Shown: positions 31,838 through 43,267, counted from the stretch's first letter. The stretch: 64,000 nucleotides of DNA from Crocodylus rhombifer (GCA_038503035.1 JAVSML010021649.1:254271-318270), one strand, 5' to 3'. Translations and numbers: made by a program. Notes: generated by a model not told the origin, from the sequence alone.

Positions 31838-33105
31838 TATAGCCCAGGCTACCTACATGGATGATGTTTCTGGCAAAAGGTATGTTTAAGACCTGGAGGA
31901 ATCTGAGGGGACAGGCAGTTATCAGGGAGTCACAGCTCTGGAGTGGTGCTAGGCAAAAGATCTATATCTTAAGAGTTTGCCAAGACACCCTAAGCTAGTA
32001 ACAGTGTCTGAACTCTCTTCACACTTTGAAGGCTTGAAGAACACAGGGCCCAGTACCCTGGGATTCAACCCAGCAATCAGTGCCAACACAGTAGCTGGTG
32101 AATGTCCAAGAGGGTGAATGTGACCAGACGTGAGAAAGACCACAAATTAAAGGTTCCAAGTCATAGCTGTTTAGAATTTTTGCTAAAAAAATATATGTTT
32201 GGCACTTCTTTCCAGTTTGGGGCAAAAAGAAATGTTAAAAATATCAGTGTTAAACACAGGTTTTCAGCTCCAGTTTTCAGTTAGCCAGCCAGAATGCTGG
32301 ACAATCATATGGAAAGGGGAATCTAAGTTTTCATTTTGTCTTGTGGAAAGTGAATCAAGGCATATAGATGTGTGGAAAGGCAGAACATAATTTCCTGGCA
32401 GAGTTTTACGAAGTGGCTTCCGCTCAATAAGAGCTCGTGCTGACTGATTTTGATATGAGGTTATCATGATATAGTGGCCTTAAAGAGACACATTAGCTTG
32501 GTCTCCAAAGGTTAAAGGAACAATGCAGTATATTAACTCACTGTGCATCAACCCCCTTCAAAATTAACCCTTTGTCTTTCATGTGGATAGTACTCTGCAT
32601 TGATATATCTATGTGTGTGTGTGTGTGTATACACACTGCATAAATCAGTACGCAGCAGCTGATGTCTGCAGCTTTCTAAATGCATGACATTGGAATGAGC
32701 ACAATTTTGCCATTATTTAAGGTATTAATGCAACCAAGTTCTAAATATCGCATTTTCTGGATGTACAGAACATCATTAGTTGGTATTTATTATGACAATA
32801 TGCCCAGTATTTCACAAAACTAAAAGAGTCAACATAATCCTTGTTCTAGAATGCTTACAGGCAGCCACACAGACAATACTGGGGGACCTTCTGGAAATAA
32901 TAACTTTTTATGTGATTTTTTTTCTGTTTTAGAGTTAAATTATTTCAATAAATGTGGCATAGGAAGTAAAAGAACATCATGGTGACAGAGTACCTGGACT
33001 ACACTATGGCCCTTATTTTGGCTTGTATTTTACTGTGCAGCTGCAGCTTCCACAGTGTTTCCAAAGATAACAGGTGGTCAGAAGCAGCTGTAGCTTCTGC
33101 TACCC
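31838..33105. other. Spacer with a TG dinucleotide repeat
   Basis: No gene recognised. A (TG)n run of about 17 bases lies at 32612-32628. Confidence 0.45.
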
Positions 33106-33368
33106 CAGTGGTTCTTAACCTTTTTAAACTCAAGGCCCCTCTTGGAAAATTGCAACTCTTAGTTTTCACTTGTGTTTTTTACTACAGAAAAAATATATAA
33201 AGCAAATCTTCTGTTAGAAAGACCAGAGCACCCAAAGATTCTAGTATGTATCTTGTGAATCGTGTTTGCACACCTAACAATGCTGACATTATGTGGCAGC
33301 CCATGACACTCCTGAAATTCTATCAAGGCACCCCAGGGTGCAGGCAGAACCCTGGCTGAAAATCTCTT
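33106..33368. mobile_element. hAT-type MITE, second copy of the 31509 family
   Basis: The left end CAGTGGTTCTTAACC and the right end GGCTGAAAATCTCT match the family described at 31509. Same orientation as that copy. The target duplication is not preserved. Confidence 0.75.
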
Positions 33369-34725
33369 CCATTCCTCTGTATATAGCATTGCAGCTTTCA
33401 AAGCCTTTTCTAAAGCAAGGGAAACACTAAAACCAGGAATACCAAAAAGTTAAGGAAAAGAGCAATCGGCATGAAGGGAAGAGATAATGAAAATAGCTAG
33501 TGAGGAGATAAAGATCGAAAAGCCACTCTCCCCGCACAAGAGGAAACGACAGAGAGAGGATACTAAAGCCCCTTTAAAAAGATGTATTAATTTTTATTTC
33601 TGACCACAACAGCACAATTGCACAGAATTTTAATGACAGCTAGTGGAAAATTGGGCTTTTAACCAGATATATATTCTCCACCCTGCTTAAAGTCTTTGAT
33701 TGTAATAGTGATAACTGTAATTAATAACAACTCCTCAGCTGGAGGAAATCATCCAGAGTAATGGGATTCACAAAGAAAGACAGTGGGATCTTTATAATCC
33801 ATACCTCCAGGCACACAAACTCAGACTCCTGGATACTTGACCTAGCAAAGTAGCCAGGACACCAGTGGATTCTATAGCCACATTTTATTTTAAATTCCAG
33901 TAGGGATTAGATACATGTTAAAAAGCAGGTTGGTGTTTTCATATGTACAGGATAGAACTTGATGAGTAATTTTAAGTGTTGCCTTGACCACAGCCAGGGT
34001 AGGAGCACTATTCATATCATGCTGTTACAAAGTGGCTAATCATCTTGGAAAATATGACTTAGACTCCTGAGGCACTTACAGGCTTTTGAACATTCTACCC
34101 TTTATATTTTGCATCCATGGCATTGTCTCTCTAATGTCCCATTAAAAAGCTACCACTGTCCTGTAATGAGAATAACAAATTTACAGAGGCCCCTTCCCAG
34201 TAATGAAACCCTATAGCACTGAATGATACTGTTTTCTTACTTGGCTTTATGTATGTGTAAAATGTTCCCTAGGTCTTTAATACAAATGGGTTGTAAAGTG
34301 ACTTCTGTAACAAGCATCCGCTGTGCAGTATTCAGAGTTGAATGAGCAATGTGCGTATTAGTCATCTCAATCCACCAGTCAGTAGTATATGTGCTGTTTG
34401 CTTCAGTGCTGGGGCTGGAATGAAAAGCACAGTTGTAGCATGATGATAGCAAAGCTTCTGCATGAACTATTTACAGAGCAAATAAATGCAGCTGCTCAGT
34501 AGAAACAATGTACAGGCTTGTGTGTGTAAGAATTAGTAATGAGCTAAGACTTGTTCATGAACCAAAGACTGTTACTGTAAAAATCCATGGATTATTTGAC
34601 CTCAGTAACCACAGAATTGTGAGCAATGAAAAGTTTATTTGCTTTACGCTTACCATGACTAGACAGAGCTGCCTGTCACTCATAAAACCAAGATGTCCCA
34701 TTACTTCACCCTTGATGGTCTACTG
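33369..34725. other. AT-rich spacer
   Basis: No gene or known repeat recognised in about 1.35 kb. Confidence 0.45.
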
Positions 34726-35812
34726 CAGGGGTGGGCAAAATATAGTCCATGGACCAGATCCAGCTTGCCAACTGATTGAATCTGGCCCATGGGTGGGCAC
34801 CTGCCAACTGATTGCATTCAGTCTGCATCAATCTGTATGGGGCCAAGCCCTGTCTGCTTTTGCCTGGGGGAGCCCAAACTCTGGCCTCAGCCCCAGCCAG
34901 CATGCACAGCTTCTCGACTGGGCTGTTGTTTGTGCAGCTGCAGCCAGTCAGGTACTGCTAGGCTCCTCCCATCTCCAGTGGCTTCTCCTCCTCCTGCCCC
35001 TGCTGTGCCACTCTGGGCAGAGTGGGTGAGGTGGCTGGGAGCTGAAGCTGGAGCCCTGTGCACTGGGGCAAGAGCCACCTAGCTGTAGCTTCTCCCTCCC
35101 ATGTCTGGGTATCTGTTGCCCAACACCTATCTCCATAGCTTCCCTGTGCTACCTGCTGCCTACGCAACAGGGACAGAAAAAGGAGGAAGAGTAGATGCTA
35201 GAGTTGGGGGGAACCAAGCAGTACCCAGGCAGCTGAAGCCGCACCTGGAGCAGTCCCTACAGGAAGCTGTGCATGCTGGCTGAGGCTGGGGCCAAAGAGA
35301 GTGGGAGCATGGCATGGGCTACCCCAGGGGAGAGCAGGTGGGGCTTAGCCCCATGTGAAGTGCTGCAGGGGCAGCAGCAGGCCGGATGGGTGGGGTGGAC
35401 TACACCTGTACCTCCTGAGCAAGCTGTGCTGCACAGGCCCCCTGCCCCTCCCTCGCTCCCCCCACCCCATCCAGCTCCTGGGACCTAGCACGCAGGCAGT
35501 CCCCCCACATATCTACCCCCATGGCCTCCTCCACACCTCCACACCCCACATTCAATATACAAGAGTAAGACTTTATTTGGAGCTATTATGCAATCATCTC
35601 TATACACACTCAAGAAAACAAGAATCTGGACAAAAAGTATTTTATGAAATAAAATGAAACTGTTACAGTAAATATTTTATTTTAGTATATGATTTGTTTT
35701 TATCTATAATTTGTTAAAATGATGTCTTCTGAAAGAATTTATGTGTGTGGCCCTTGACAACTCACCAAAACTCATTAAACGGCCCTCTACCTGAAATAAT
35801 TGCCCATGCTTG
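34726..35812. mobile_element. hAT-type element, 1,087 bp, non-autonomous
   Basis: The left end CAGGGGTGGGCAAAATA is a classic hAT end in amniotes. The right end is the complement of CAAGCATGGGCAATTATT. The flanks GTCTACTG (34718-34725) and GTGTAATG (35813-35820) match at 6 of 8. The right end also matches 61138-61206. The body is GC-rich with no transposase frame; 34508-35029 only starts outside and runs in. Confidence 0.8.
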
Positions 35813-36361
35813 GTGTAATGGTGCCTTCTAGCCATCAGCCCCATGAATCCATGGCACTAAATAGAAATGAGGAATATTATAACCATGGAATTGTTCATGC
35901 AGTAGACATGGGCCTGGCAAAGTGATGGTATTTTGAGTATGGACTGTGAGTCCAGTGTGGTAAGTGACATTCCAAAAATGATGGACAGCCTCCTGCCACA
36001 CTTGCCAGTGGCTTTCATGGCTTCAGAAGTCTAGAAAGTCTCAGATTAGAGGCTGCCATTCTAAGGTCTGCTTGGCAGATATCTGCATAATCACCCCTCC
36101 GCATGACACAGCTGGATTTGACCATGCCCTGCACAAACTCTTTCTGTGTAGGACCACACCTTTTCCTTAGTTCAGTTGTTTTATAACAGGTTCTGACTTT
36201 TGGCTAGGGTCTGCTCAGCATGTCTCTCAGACCATGGGTGTCCCTGCTAAAGCTCAGCTTTGTCTTCAAATTCTGCCTAGCCTCTGGTGGCCAGAACCAG
36301 AGGGGTCACTATCATGAGCAATAAATATATGCTCTTGGAGACATCCAGGCAATTGTCTAGC
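35813..36361. other. Spacer
   Basis: No gene or known repeat recognised. Confidence 0.4.
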
Positions 36362-37238
36362 AGCTAAGATTAGTTAATGCAAAGCTTGCATGTTTGCAAC
36401 CCGCAAGTGGAATTTGTCTGTCACAATTTAACCAAAGTGTTGAATCTAACTTTTTGCACTGATCATGGGACTGACTGGGCCCCAGAAATAAGCAAAACTA
36501 CAAGATCAGCTGATCTAACAGGTTTTTTTAAAGGTCAGCCATAACAAGATCTGACCACCTAATATAATTAGCACATTCCAAGGAATCCAAGGAATAAGAA
36601 ACCAAGGGGTTGAGCTTGGGCAGAGTAATGCTAATTTAAAACCTCAAAGTAATGTGGTGTAATTTGCTTATTGGGTGAACATGAGTTTGGGCAGTAACCT
36701 TTCATGATAATTTCTAATACCTTTTAATCCCATAGGGTAACAGCTATAGAGCAAGATTGTGAGTGGCTCTAAAGGCAACAGATTAGCAGAAGATAAGGCA
36801 TGAAGGAACACGCATGTCAAGTAACCAGTTTGAAGGACAGGACAGAAGGATCATTGCCGTACCAAGCCTGGACTCCAGACTTCCAGTGTGAGCGAGAACT
36901 GGATCCTAACCAAGGGACCTTCCCAGTGACCCCTCGGACGGCGTTGATCAGGGACGCCTGACTTTGCTGGAACACCTTACCGCATACCTGGCATAGAGGG
37001 ACTGCCGATAAGTTGCCAACCCCATGTGGGAACTCTTTATCATTTTGTCTATCTCTTATTATTTACTATTAGCTCTTTATTATTGTACTATTTGTGTGTC
37101 GCATTCACGTTTCTGTTAACTGTTGTATGCTAAGCTATAAGTAAATTTGCCTTTACTTCACTTCTGACTTGCCTCCTTGATCCTGAACCCAGCAGCCTAA
37201 TGGCTGATACACTCACAGTGCCTAGCTGGCCTGTGACA
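36362..37238. mobile_element. Possible solo LTR, perfect 5-bp flanking repeat
   Basis: CTAGC lies on both sides (36357-36361 and 37239-37243). The right end is TGTGACA, as in the LTR at 29304-30314 (GTGACA), but the left end reads AGCT instead of TG. The sequence changes composition here, with a GC-richer middle and a T/A-rich stretch near 37040-37100. No coding sequence. The identity is tentative. Confidence 0.38.
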
Positions 37239-37243
37239 CTAGC

Positions 37244-38665
37244 CTTGCCTCTAGCTCTTGATTTTTATCATGGATCTTCAGCTCCTGACCTCAGGCTCAC
37301 TTTTCAGACTTGAGTTGTGACACAGACCCTGTCAGCTCTCTGCTCTTACCACTTCCCCAGATCATCTCCGCTTCAGTCAGGACTGGTCACTTCAGTACCT
37401 GTAAATCTACTGGAAGAATGAATGCAAATGAGGGGTGGGGCCACAGCTGAGGCCAGCAGTTTATGTGACACTTGATGATCCTTGATTTCTGTAAAGCAGC
37501 CCCAGTTCACGCTGAGAAGCAGGTCTGAATCAGCAGCACTGCCTAAACAACAGTTAGTTTTAGGATGGCTGGCTCCAACTGCACCCGTGGTGTTTGGGAG
37601 TCTCTGCCACCCACCATCCTCTGCTTTGCATACATAGCCTTTTTTTCTCTCAACAAGTAGTTGTAAACCAGCCCCAGATCCTTAGTGATCCAGACATCCC
37701 AACGTGCCAGGCAAAGAAATGGGAAGAAATCAGAGTTCCTGCTGCTTTTGCCAGCAGGGTGGATGCTGACTGGGCTGAAATCAGGGGAAGGCTGTGAAGA
37801 TCCAGTTGTCAGCAGGTGCTTGTGCAAAGCTGCCTGCAAAGGCAGATGGAGAAGGGATAGAGTGAATAGAGAACTGTCAGCAGTTTGTGCCTTCAGGCTT
37901 TGGCTACAAAGAGCTGATGCCAGCCAGAAGTATCTTAAATGTTCCAAATTTCTCATGAGAAGAGCATCTGAGCAGCAGCCTGCTGTGATATCCTGAGTTC
38001 TCTGTGTAACAGAACTAACCAGCTCCATGAAGATGCCATGCTTACAGAGACCTTGGGACTGTAGAACATGGGTTTGTGTTGCAGGTTACTGATTGTAACC
38101 TGCAGCCTGCGGCTGCTCTGATCTGACTCAGCATGCTGCAGAGCAGTTGGCTGAGGCATCAGGGTGCTCCAGTAGTGGCTAGGCAGCAGGCAGCCCCCAC
38201 ACTGAAGCACTGTTGTGCCCCAGGCATCTCCATCAGTGTCTACGCATGTGTTGCTGTGTATTAACGCAGCCATAAGGATAATACTTGTGCTTACAAGTAC
38301 TAACCTTCAGCGGAATTAATTAGTTTACTGTGATCTAATAGGGCCACACGTGTAAAAATTGAGGCTTTACTGTGGAGCTAATTAAGCAACTGTGCAGTAA
38401 ACATCTTGTGTATATGTCCCCAGTGATTGGCAGAACAAATTTTGCACATTATAATAACAATGCTAATTATTATTATCATTATTTTACAACTTTTTTGTGA
38501 TGTGATTGTTATGAGTTTTGGACATTTAGGTTCTTTTTATTGGTCATCTAAGTCACACGACACACTTCTATCTTCTGATTGGAAGAATATATTCCTTAAG
38601 TCAGTTTCCAGTGTGTTTCTGTGATGATCAATCACTGGATTAAATCAAGGAACTTGAGAGTCAAG
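37244..38665. other. Spacer, contains an unrecognised 161-aa open frame
   Basis: The minus strand is open from 37543 to 38028 (161 aa). The frame has no family resemblance, no clear domain and no neighbouring exon signals I could judge. It may be a chance frame. The rest is AT-rich. Confidence 0.35.
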
Positions 38666-38668
38666 AAT

Positions 38669-39131
38669 CTGCCGCCCCGACCCCTTAGCCCAGGAAGTCT
38701 GCTACTTCCCGGGGGCCCGCATCCGAGACATTGTGGAGAGAATCCCGCAGCTCCTCCAGCCCACAGACCACTACCCCATGCTCCTTATTCACGTGGGCAC
38801 CAATGACATGACTCGGAGCACCCCCAGCCAAGTCATGAGGCGCTACAGGGAGTTGGGAGCGGGGCTTAGGGGTCTGGGAGCTCAGGTGGTGTTTTCGTCG
38901 ATCCTCCCAGTCTCGGACTATGGGCTGAGGAGGGAGAGGAGGATCCACGCAGTGAACCAAAGACTGCAGTGCTGGTGTCATCGGGAAGGCTTTGGCTTCC
39001 ATGACCGCAGCCCGCTCTTTGGCGAGAGAGGCAGCGAGCTGCTGGGAAGAGATGGCCTCCACCTCTCCCCCCTGGGGAGGAGGCTCTTCTCAGCCAGGTT
39101 GGCTGACCTGCTCCACCGGGCTTTAAATTAA
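38669..39131 (+). CDS. CR1 ORF1, C-terminal SGNH esterase domain (5' truncated)
   Basis: CR1 ORF1 proteins end in a GDSL/SGNH-type esterase domain, thought to assist retrotransposition through lipid or membrane contact. Here the frame opens at the truncation and starts PDPLAQEVCYFPGARIRD-like. Block III is intact (HVGTNDMTRS near 38790-38820) and block V is intact (GRDGLHLSPLGRRLF near 39048-39090, the catalytic D and H). The N-terminal GDS block with the nucleophile serine lies upstream of the truncation and is missing, so the domain cannot be active. The stop is TAA at 39129-39131, with ORF2 already open in another frame. There is no start codon of its own; GTG at 38733 is only the first alternative start in this frame. 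Confidence 0.85.
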
Positions 39132-39247
39132 GCCACCTGGGGGATGGGGGCACTACTGCCACTGCTGGCTCGCTGAGCGACCCTTGCAAAGCCAGCGGAC
39201 CAAGGCACTTAAGGGAGCCCACCCCTGCCCCAGCCCTGGCACAATCT

Positions 39248-41959
39248 GTGGACAAGGCAAGAGCCCCCAAGGAGACACTTGCCTGCCTGTACACTAATGC
39301 CAGGAGCCTGGGTAACATGCAGGAGGAGCTCGTCCTCCTGCTCAGTGCAAAGAAATACGATGTCATTGGGATAACAGAGACCTGGTGGGACTCCACCCAT
39401 GACTGGACAACGCGTATAGAGGGCTATACCCTGTACAGGAGGGATCGCGTTGACAAAAGGGGCGGGGGTGTAGCTCTCTATGTCAAGGAAAGCTACATGT
39501 CCCTGCAAGCTGATGTTGGCGACCGGCATGGACAGCTAGAGACCCTCTGGGTAAAAATTCGTGGGGAATATGGCACAGGGGACACAACGGTGGGAGTCTA
39601 CTACAGACCTCCCACTCAAAGTCCTGAGCTTGACCAGGAGTTTGCCCGGGAACTGACTGAGGCCGCTTGCTCCAGGACCTTGGTTGTCATGGGTGACTTC
39701 AATTACCCGGACATCTTGTGGGAAGATCACTCAGCAAAAACCGAGCGGTCGCAAAGCTTTCTCTCGTGCGTGGATGACCTCTACCTGACTCAAGAAGTCT
39801 ATGGGCCAATGAGAGGCAAAGCGCTGCTCGACCTGGTACTGGCTATGAGGGACGACCTAATCAGCGACCTAGTGATCGATGGGAAGCTGGGTGACAGCGA
39901 CCACGAGCTGATCACCTTCACCATCCGACATAAAGCTGGCAAGTCAGTCAGCAACACAGAAGTCCTTGACTTCAGAAAAGCCGACTTTGACAAGCTCAAG
40001 AGGTTAGTCGGTCAGGCCCTCAGGGACCATGACCCCAGGGTGATGGGAGTTCAAGAAGAGTGGTTGCTCCTCAAGGAAGCGATCCTCAGTGCACAAGCTA
40101 AATCTATTCCAACACAGAGGAAAGGCAGCAAGAAGGCACAGCAGCCCCCCTGGCTCTCCAGGGACCTAGCGGACCTCCTGTGGCTAAAAAGGAAAGCCTA
40201 CAAAGGATGGAGGATGGGATTCACCTCCAAGGAGTATTACTCCGCGCTGGTCCAGTCCTGCAGGGAGCAAACTAGGAAAGCCAAGGCTGCAACTGAACTC
40301 CAACTAGCTTCAGGCATCAAGGACAACAAAAAGTCCTTTTTCAGATATGTGGGGAGCCGGAGGAAAAGCAAGGGCAACGTTGGACCCCTGCTGAACCAGA
40401 TGGGGCAACTGACAACTGACGCCCAGCAAAAAGCCAACCTATTAAATAGGTACTTTGCGTCAGTCTTTCGTCAGTCCCACGGGACACCCATGCCTGCTAT
40501 GGGACAGGGAGATCCGGGTGATGGGGATCCCCTACCCTCCATAAATGCTGACCTCATGAAGGAACACCTTGAGAAGCTGGATACCTTCAAGTCAGCCGGC
40601 CCTGACAGTCTGCACCCCAGGGTACTCAAGGAGCTGGTGAGCGTCATAGGCCAGCCCCTGGCACGGATCTTTGAAAACTCCTGGCGCTCTGGTGTAGTGC
40701 CCGAAGACTGGAAGAAGGCCAATGTGGTGCCGATCTTCAAGAAAGGGAGGAGAGTGGATCTGACTAACTACAGGCCCATTAGCCTGACTTCTATCCTGGG
40801 GAAGATCTTAGAAAAGTTTATTAAGGAGGCCATCCTTGAGGGACTGGCTCAGGCTAACATCCTAAGGGATAGCCAGCACGGGTTTGTTGGGGGTAGGTCT
40901 TGTTTGGCCAATCTCATTTCCTTCTATGACCGGGTGACCTATCACCTGGACGAGGGAGAAGAGATTGATGTCATATATCTTGACTTCAAAAAAGCTTTTG
41001 ATCTGGTATCCCATGATTACCTCTTGGCCAAACTGGCCAGTTGTGGCCTTGGCTCCACCACCATCCGCTGGCTGGGAAATTGGCTCCGTGGTCGGACCCA
41101 GAGGGTTGTAATTGATGGCAGTCACTCATCGTGGTGCCCTGTGACCAGTGGGGTCCCTCAAGGCTCTGTCCTTGGACCCATACTGTTCAACATCTTCATT
41201 AATGATGTGGACATTGGAGTCAGGAGTAGACTGGCCAAGTTCGCCGATGACACCAAACTTTGGGGCAAAGCATCCACACCAGAAGATAGGCCGGTGATCC
41301 AGGCTGACCTGGACAAGCTCAGCAAATGGGCAGACGAGAACCTCATGGTGTTTAACACCAAAAAATGCAAGGTTCTCCACCTTGGGAGGAAAAACCTGCA
41401 GCATCCTTATAGGCTCGGCAGTGCTACGTTGGATAGCTCTACAGAAGAAAGAGACTTGGGGGTCATCATTGACCACAAGATGAACATGAGCCTGCAATGC
41501 GATGCTGCGGCTAATAAAGCGACCAAAACACGGGCTTGCATCCATAGATGCTTCTCGAGCAAATCCCGGGACGTCATTCTCCCCTTGTACTCGGCCTTGG
41601 TGAGGCCGCAGCTGGAGCACTGTGTCCAGTTTTGGGCTCCACAATTCCAAAAGGATGTGGAGAAGCTTGAGAGAGTCCAGAGGAGAGCCACGTGCATGAT
41701 CAGAGGTCAGGAAAACAGATCTTACGATGACAGGCTGAGAGCCATGGGACTCTTTAGCCTGGAAAAGCGCAGGCTCAGGGGTGATCTGATGGCCACTGTA
41801 AGGGTCAGGGGTGTACCACGTGTCGTGGGACCCCGAAACCCGGATGTCCCCTGGAGAGGAGGGGTACCCAGTGGACCTTCCCGCTTCGCCGCTCTCGCCT
41901 GCCACGACTTGATGGAATTATGGGGTTCACCCGTGCCGGGAAGCTGGCGGTCCACGTAG
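39248..41959 (+). CDS. CR1 ORF2: apurinic-type endonuclease plus reverse transcriptase, interrupted near residue 850 by an LTR
   Basis: The protein nicks target DNA and primes cDNA synthesis from the nick. Counting from 39248: endonuclease residues 10-225 with YTNARSLGN, ITETWWD (E44), VVMGDFNYPDI (D150, N152) and LGDSDHELITF (D218, H219); linker with QQPPWLSRDL; RT from about residue 480 with [38 protein letters not shown] (D579), [20 protein letters not shown] and KFADDTKLW (D667, D668). All expected catalytic residues are present. From 41797 (residue about 850) the frame runs on into the LTR and stops at 41957-41959, adding about 54 foreign residues. The frame is open upstream of 39248 without an ATG, so the true start is unclear; 39248 is a GTG. 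Confidence 0.9.
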   Translation: MDKARAPKETLACLYTNARSLGNMQEELVLLLSAKKYDVIGITETWWDSTHDWTTRIEGYTLYRRDRVDKRGGGVALYVKESYMSLQADVGDRHGQLETLWVKIRGEYGTGDTTVGVYYRPPTQSPELDQEFARELTEAACSRTLVVMGDFNYPDILWEDHSAKTERSQSFLSCVDDLYLTQEVYGPMRGKALLDLVLAMRDDLISDLVIDGKLGDSDHELITFTIRHKAGKSVSNTEVLDFRKADFDKLKRLVGQALRDHDPRVMGVQEEWLLLKEAILSAQAKSIPTQRKGSKKAQQPPWLSRDLADLLWLKRKAYKGWRMGFTSKEYYSALVQSCREQTRKAKAATELQLASGIKDNKKSFFRYVGSRRKSKGNVGPLLNQMGQLTTDAQQKANLLNRYFASVFRQSHGTPMPAMGQGDPGDGDPLPSINADLMKEHLEKLDTFKSAGPDSLHPRVLKELVSVIGQPLARIFENSWRSGVVPEDWKKANVVPIFKKGRRVDLTNYRPISLTSILGKILEKFIKEAILEGLAQANILRDSQHGFVGGRSCLANLISFYDRVTYHLDEGEEIDVIYLDFKKAFDLVSHDYLLAKLASCGLGSTTIRWLGNWLRGRTQRVVIDGSHSSWCPVTSGVPQGSVLGPILFNIFINDVDIGVRSRLAKFADDTKLWGKASTPEDRPVIQADLDKLSKWADENLMVFNTKKCKVLHLGRKNLQHPYRLGSATLDSSTEERDLGVIIDHKMNMSLQCDAAANKATKTRACIHRCFSSKSRDVILPLYSALVRPQLEHCVQFWAPQFQKDVEKLERVQRRATCMIRGQENRSYDDRLRAMGLFSLEKRRLRGDLMATVRVRGVPRVVGPRNPDVPWRGGVPSGPSRFAALACHDLMELWGSPVPGSWRST

Positions 41960-42922
41960 GGTACGGTGCCCCCAAAGTCCAGGGGTCCTGAGGGCTCCTT
42001 CCTCCCCTACACCCTCGCCCGTTCCTCCGGGTTGAGCCTCCGTGAGGGGCTCCCCTGGTAGAGTCCCAGTCCGGTGGGAAAGGGGGGGCTTCCCCAACCG
42101 GACCCTCACCGCTGTTCCTGCGGCTCCCAATCCCCCGGGCGCCGCTGGCTCCTATGGTCTGGGGTTATCCCAAACCCCTTGCGTGTGTCTCCCGCCGAGC
42201 GGGGTTTCCACGGGCGGCCTTCCCCGCCCTCAGGTCGTCCTGCGCGACCACGTGTCTCGCAGTCTCTGCAGGAGGTTTCCCCGGTCTGTGGCTCCCTTCC
42301 CGGTCGCCCCCGGGGTTCGCGTTACCTTCCCGTCGTCGCGGGCTCCTGCCATCGCTGCCTCCGCAGTGACTTGGGCCCGCGGTCCCTCTGAGTCCGTGCG
42401 GGGTTCCGCCCCCCTTTGGTACGCTGCCGCTGCCTCTTGCCGCGCGGCTCTCGGCTCCGTCTCTGCCGGCTGCTCTGCAGTAGACCTCAGCTGCGAGGCT
42501 CCCGACTCTGCTTCCGCCGGCCGCTCCGCTGCCGGCGCCCACCGCGGGGCTCTCGGCTCCGCCGGTATCAGCCGCGCCGCCGCCGACCCCCGCTGCGAGG
42601 CTCCCGGCACCGCCGCTCCCTGACTCACCGTTCGCGGGTCCGCGGCCTCTGGTTCCGCTGCCGCCCGCTTCCGCCGCGTGTCTCCCGAACTCCGTACACG
42701 CGTCTTGTCCGCTCCTCCAGTGAGCTCCGGGTGGAGCCTCCCCTCCTTCCTGCAGGTGAGCGTCTCCTTTTTATCTTCCCGCGCCGATCCTGCGCCGGCG
42801 CGGTTCAGGTTCCCACACGCCTTAAGTTCCCCGCTGGGTTTCCGGGCCCTAGCCCGGAAACGGGGCGGATTTCCAGGGTTCTTCCCTCGGGTCGGGCCCC
42901 GCGGGGTCCTGGCCCCCTCACA
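41797..42922 (-). mobile_element. Solo LTR inserted in CR1-C, 5-bp target duplication
   Basis: TG..CA element (plus strand TGTAAGGG... ...CCCTCACA) flanked by GCCAC on both sides (41792-41796 and 42923-42927). The empty site is known from other CR1 copies, so the boundaries are firm. The core motif (complement of TGCCACGACTTGATG) lies near 41900-41915, about 118 bases from the 41797 end, matching the LTR at 29304-30314 and setting minus orientation. A 9-bp inverted repeat (TTTCCGGGC/GCCCGGAAA) lies near 42838-42860, where related LTRs have a CCAAT inverted repeat; a TATA-like GATAAAAAGG is at about 42766-42777 on the minus strand. No retroviral genes. Open frames inside (42042-42623 and others) reflect high GC. 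Confidence 0.88.
42420..42625. repeat. GC-rich imperfect tandem repeat inside the LTR
   Basis: Phrases such as GCGGCTCTCGGCTCCG and GCGAGGCTCCCG recur several times at roughly 60-bp and shorter spacing. Unit sequence differs from the repeat in the LTR at 29304-30314. Confidence 0.65.
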
Positions 42923-43174
42923 GCCACCTATAAGTTTATCAGTGGTGACCACCAGTATCTGAGGGAACGTTTGTTCACCAGGGCGCCCCAAGGGATGACG
43001 AGGTTGAACGGTCACAAACTCCTGCAAGACCGTTTCAGGCTGGACATAAGGAAGAATTTCTTTACTGTCCAAGCCCCCAAGGTCTGGAACAGCCTGCCAT
43101 CGGAGGTGGTTCAAGCACCTACATTGAACACCTTCAAGAGTAAATTGGATGCTTATCTTGCTGGGATCCTATGA
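42923..43174 (+). CDS. CR1-C ORF2 C-terminal end, downstream of the LTR
   Basis: After the duplicated GCCAC, CR1 coding sequence resumes ([49 protein letters not shown]) and ends at TGA 43172-43174. It is in the same frame as 39248-41959, because LTR plus duplication is 1,131 bp, a multiple of three. The LTR stop at 41957 still separates the parts. This segment is the usual end of CR1 ORF2. Confidence 0.88.
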   Translation, partial: ATYKFISGDHQYLRERLFTRAPQGMTRLNGHKLLQDRFRLDIRKNFFTVQAPKVWNSLPSEVVQAPTLNTFKSKLDAYLAGIL

Positions 43175-43267
43175 CCCCAGCTGACTTCCTGCCCTTTGGG
43201 CAGGGGGCTGGACTCGATGACCTCCCGAGGTCCCTTCCAGCCCTGATGTCTATGAAATCTATGAAAT

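Larger units (their letters stand above)
38666..43267 (+). mobile_element. CR1 LINE copy C, near-intact from mid-ORF1 to the 3' end, split by a solo LTR
   Basis: 5'-truncated inside ORF1, then ORF1 C-terminus, full ORF2 and a complete 3' end (GATGTCTATGAAATCTATGAAA near 43244-43265). The 1,126-bp LTR at 41797-42922 interrupts ORF2. Apart from that the coding regions have no frameshift or stop, in contrast to every other CR1 copy in the window, so this is the youngest-looking one. The ORF2 frame is open upstream through the end of ORF1, so the two frames overlap. Confidence 0.95.

Noticed and set aside
42042..43114. Long frames such as 42042-42623 and 42230-43114
   Set aside because: High GC in the LTR suppresses stops in all frames. 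The only real coding part is the CR1 end after 42923 on the plus strand.
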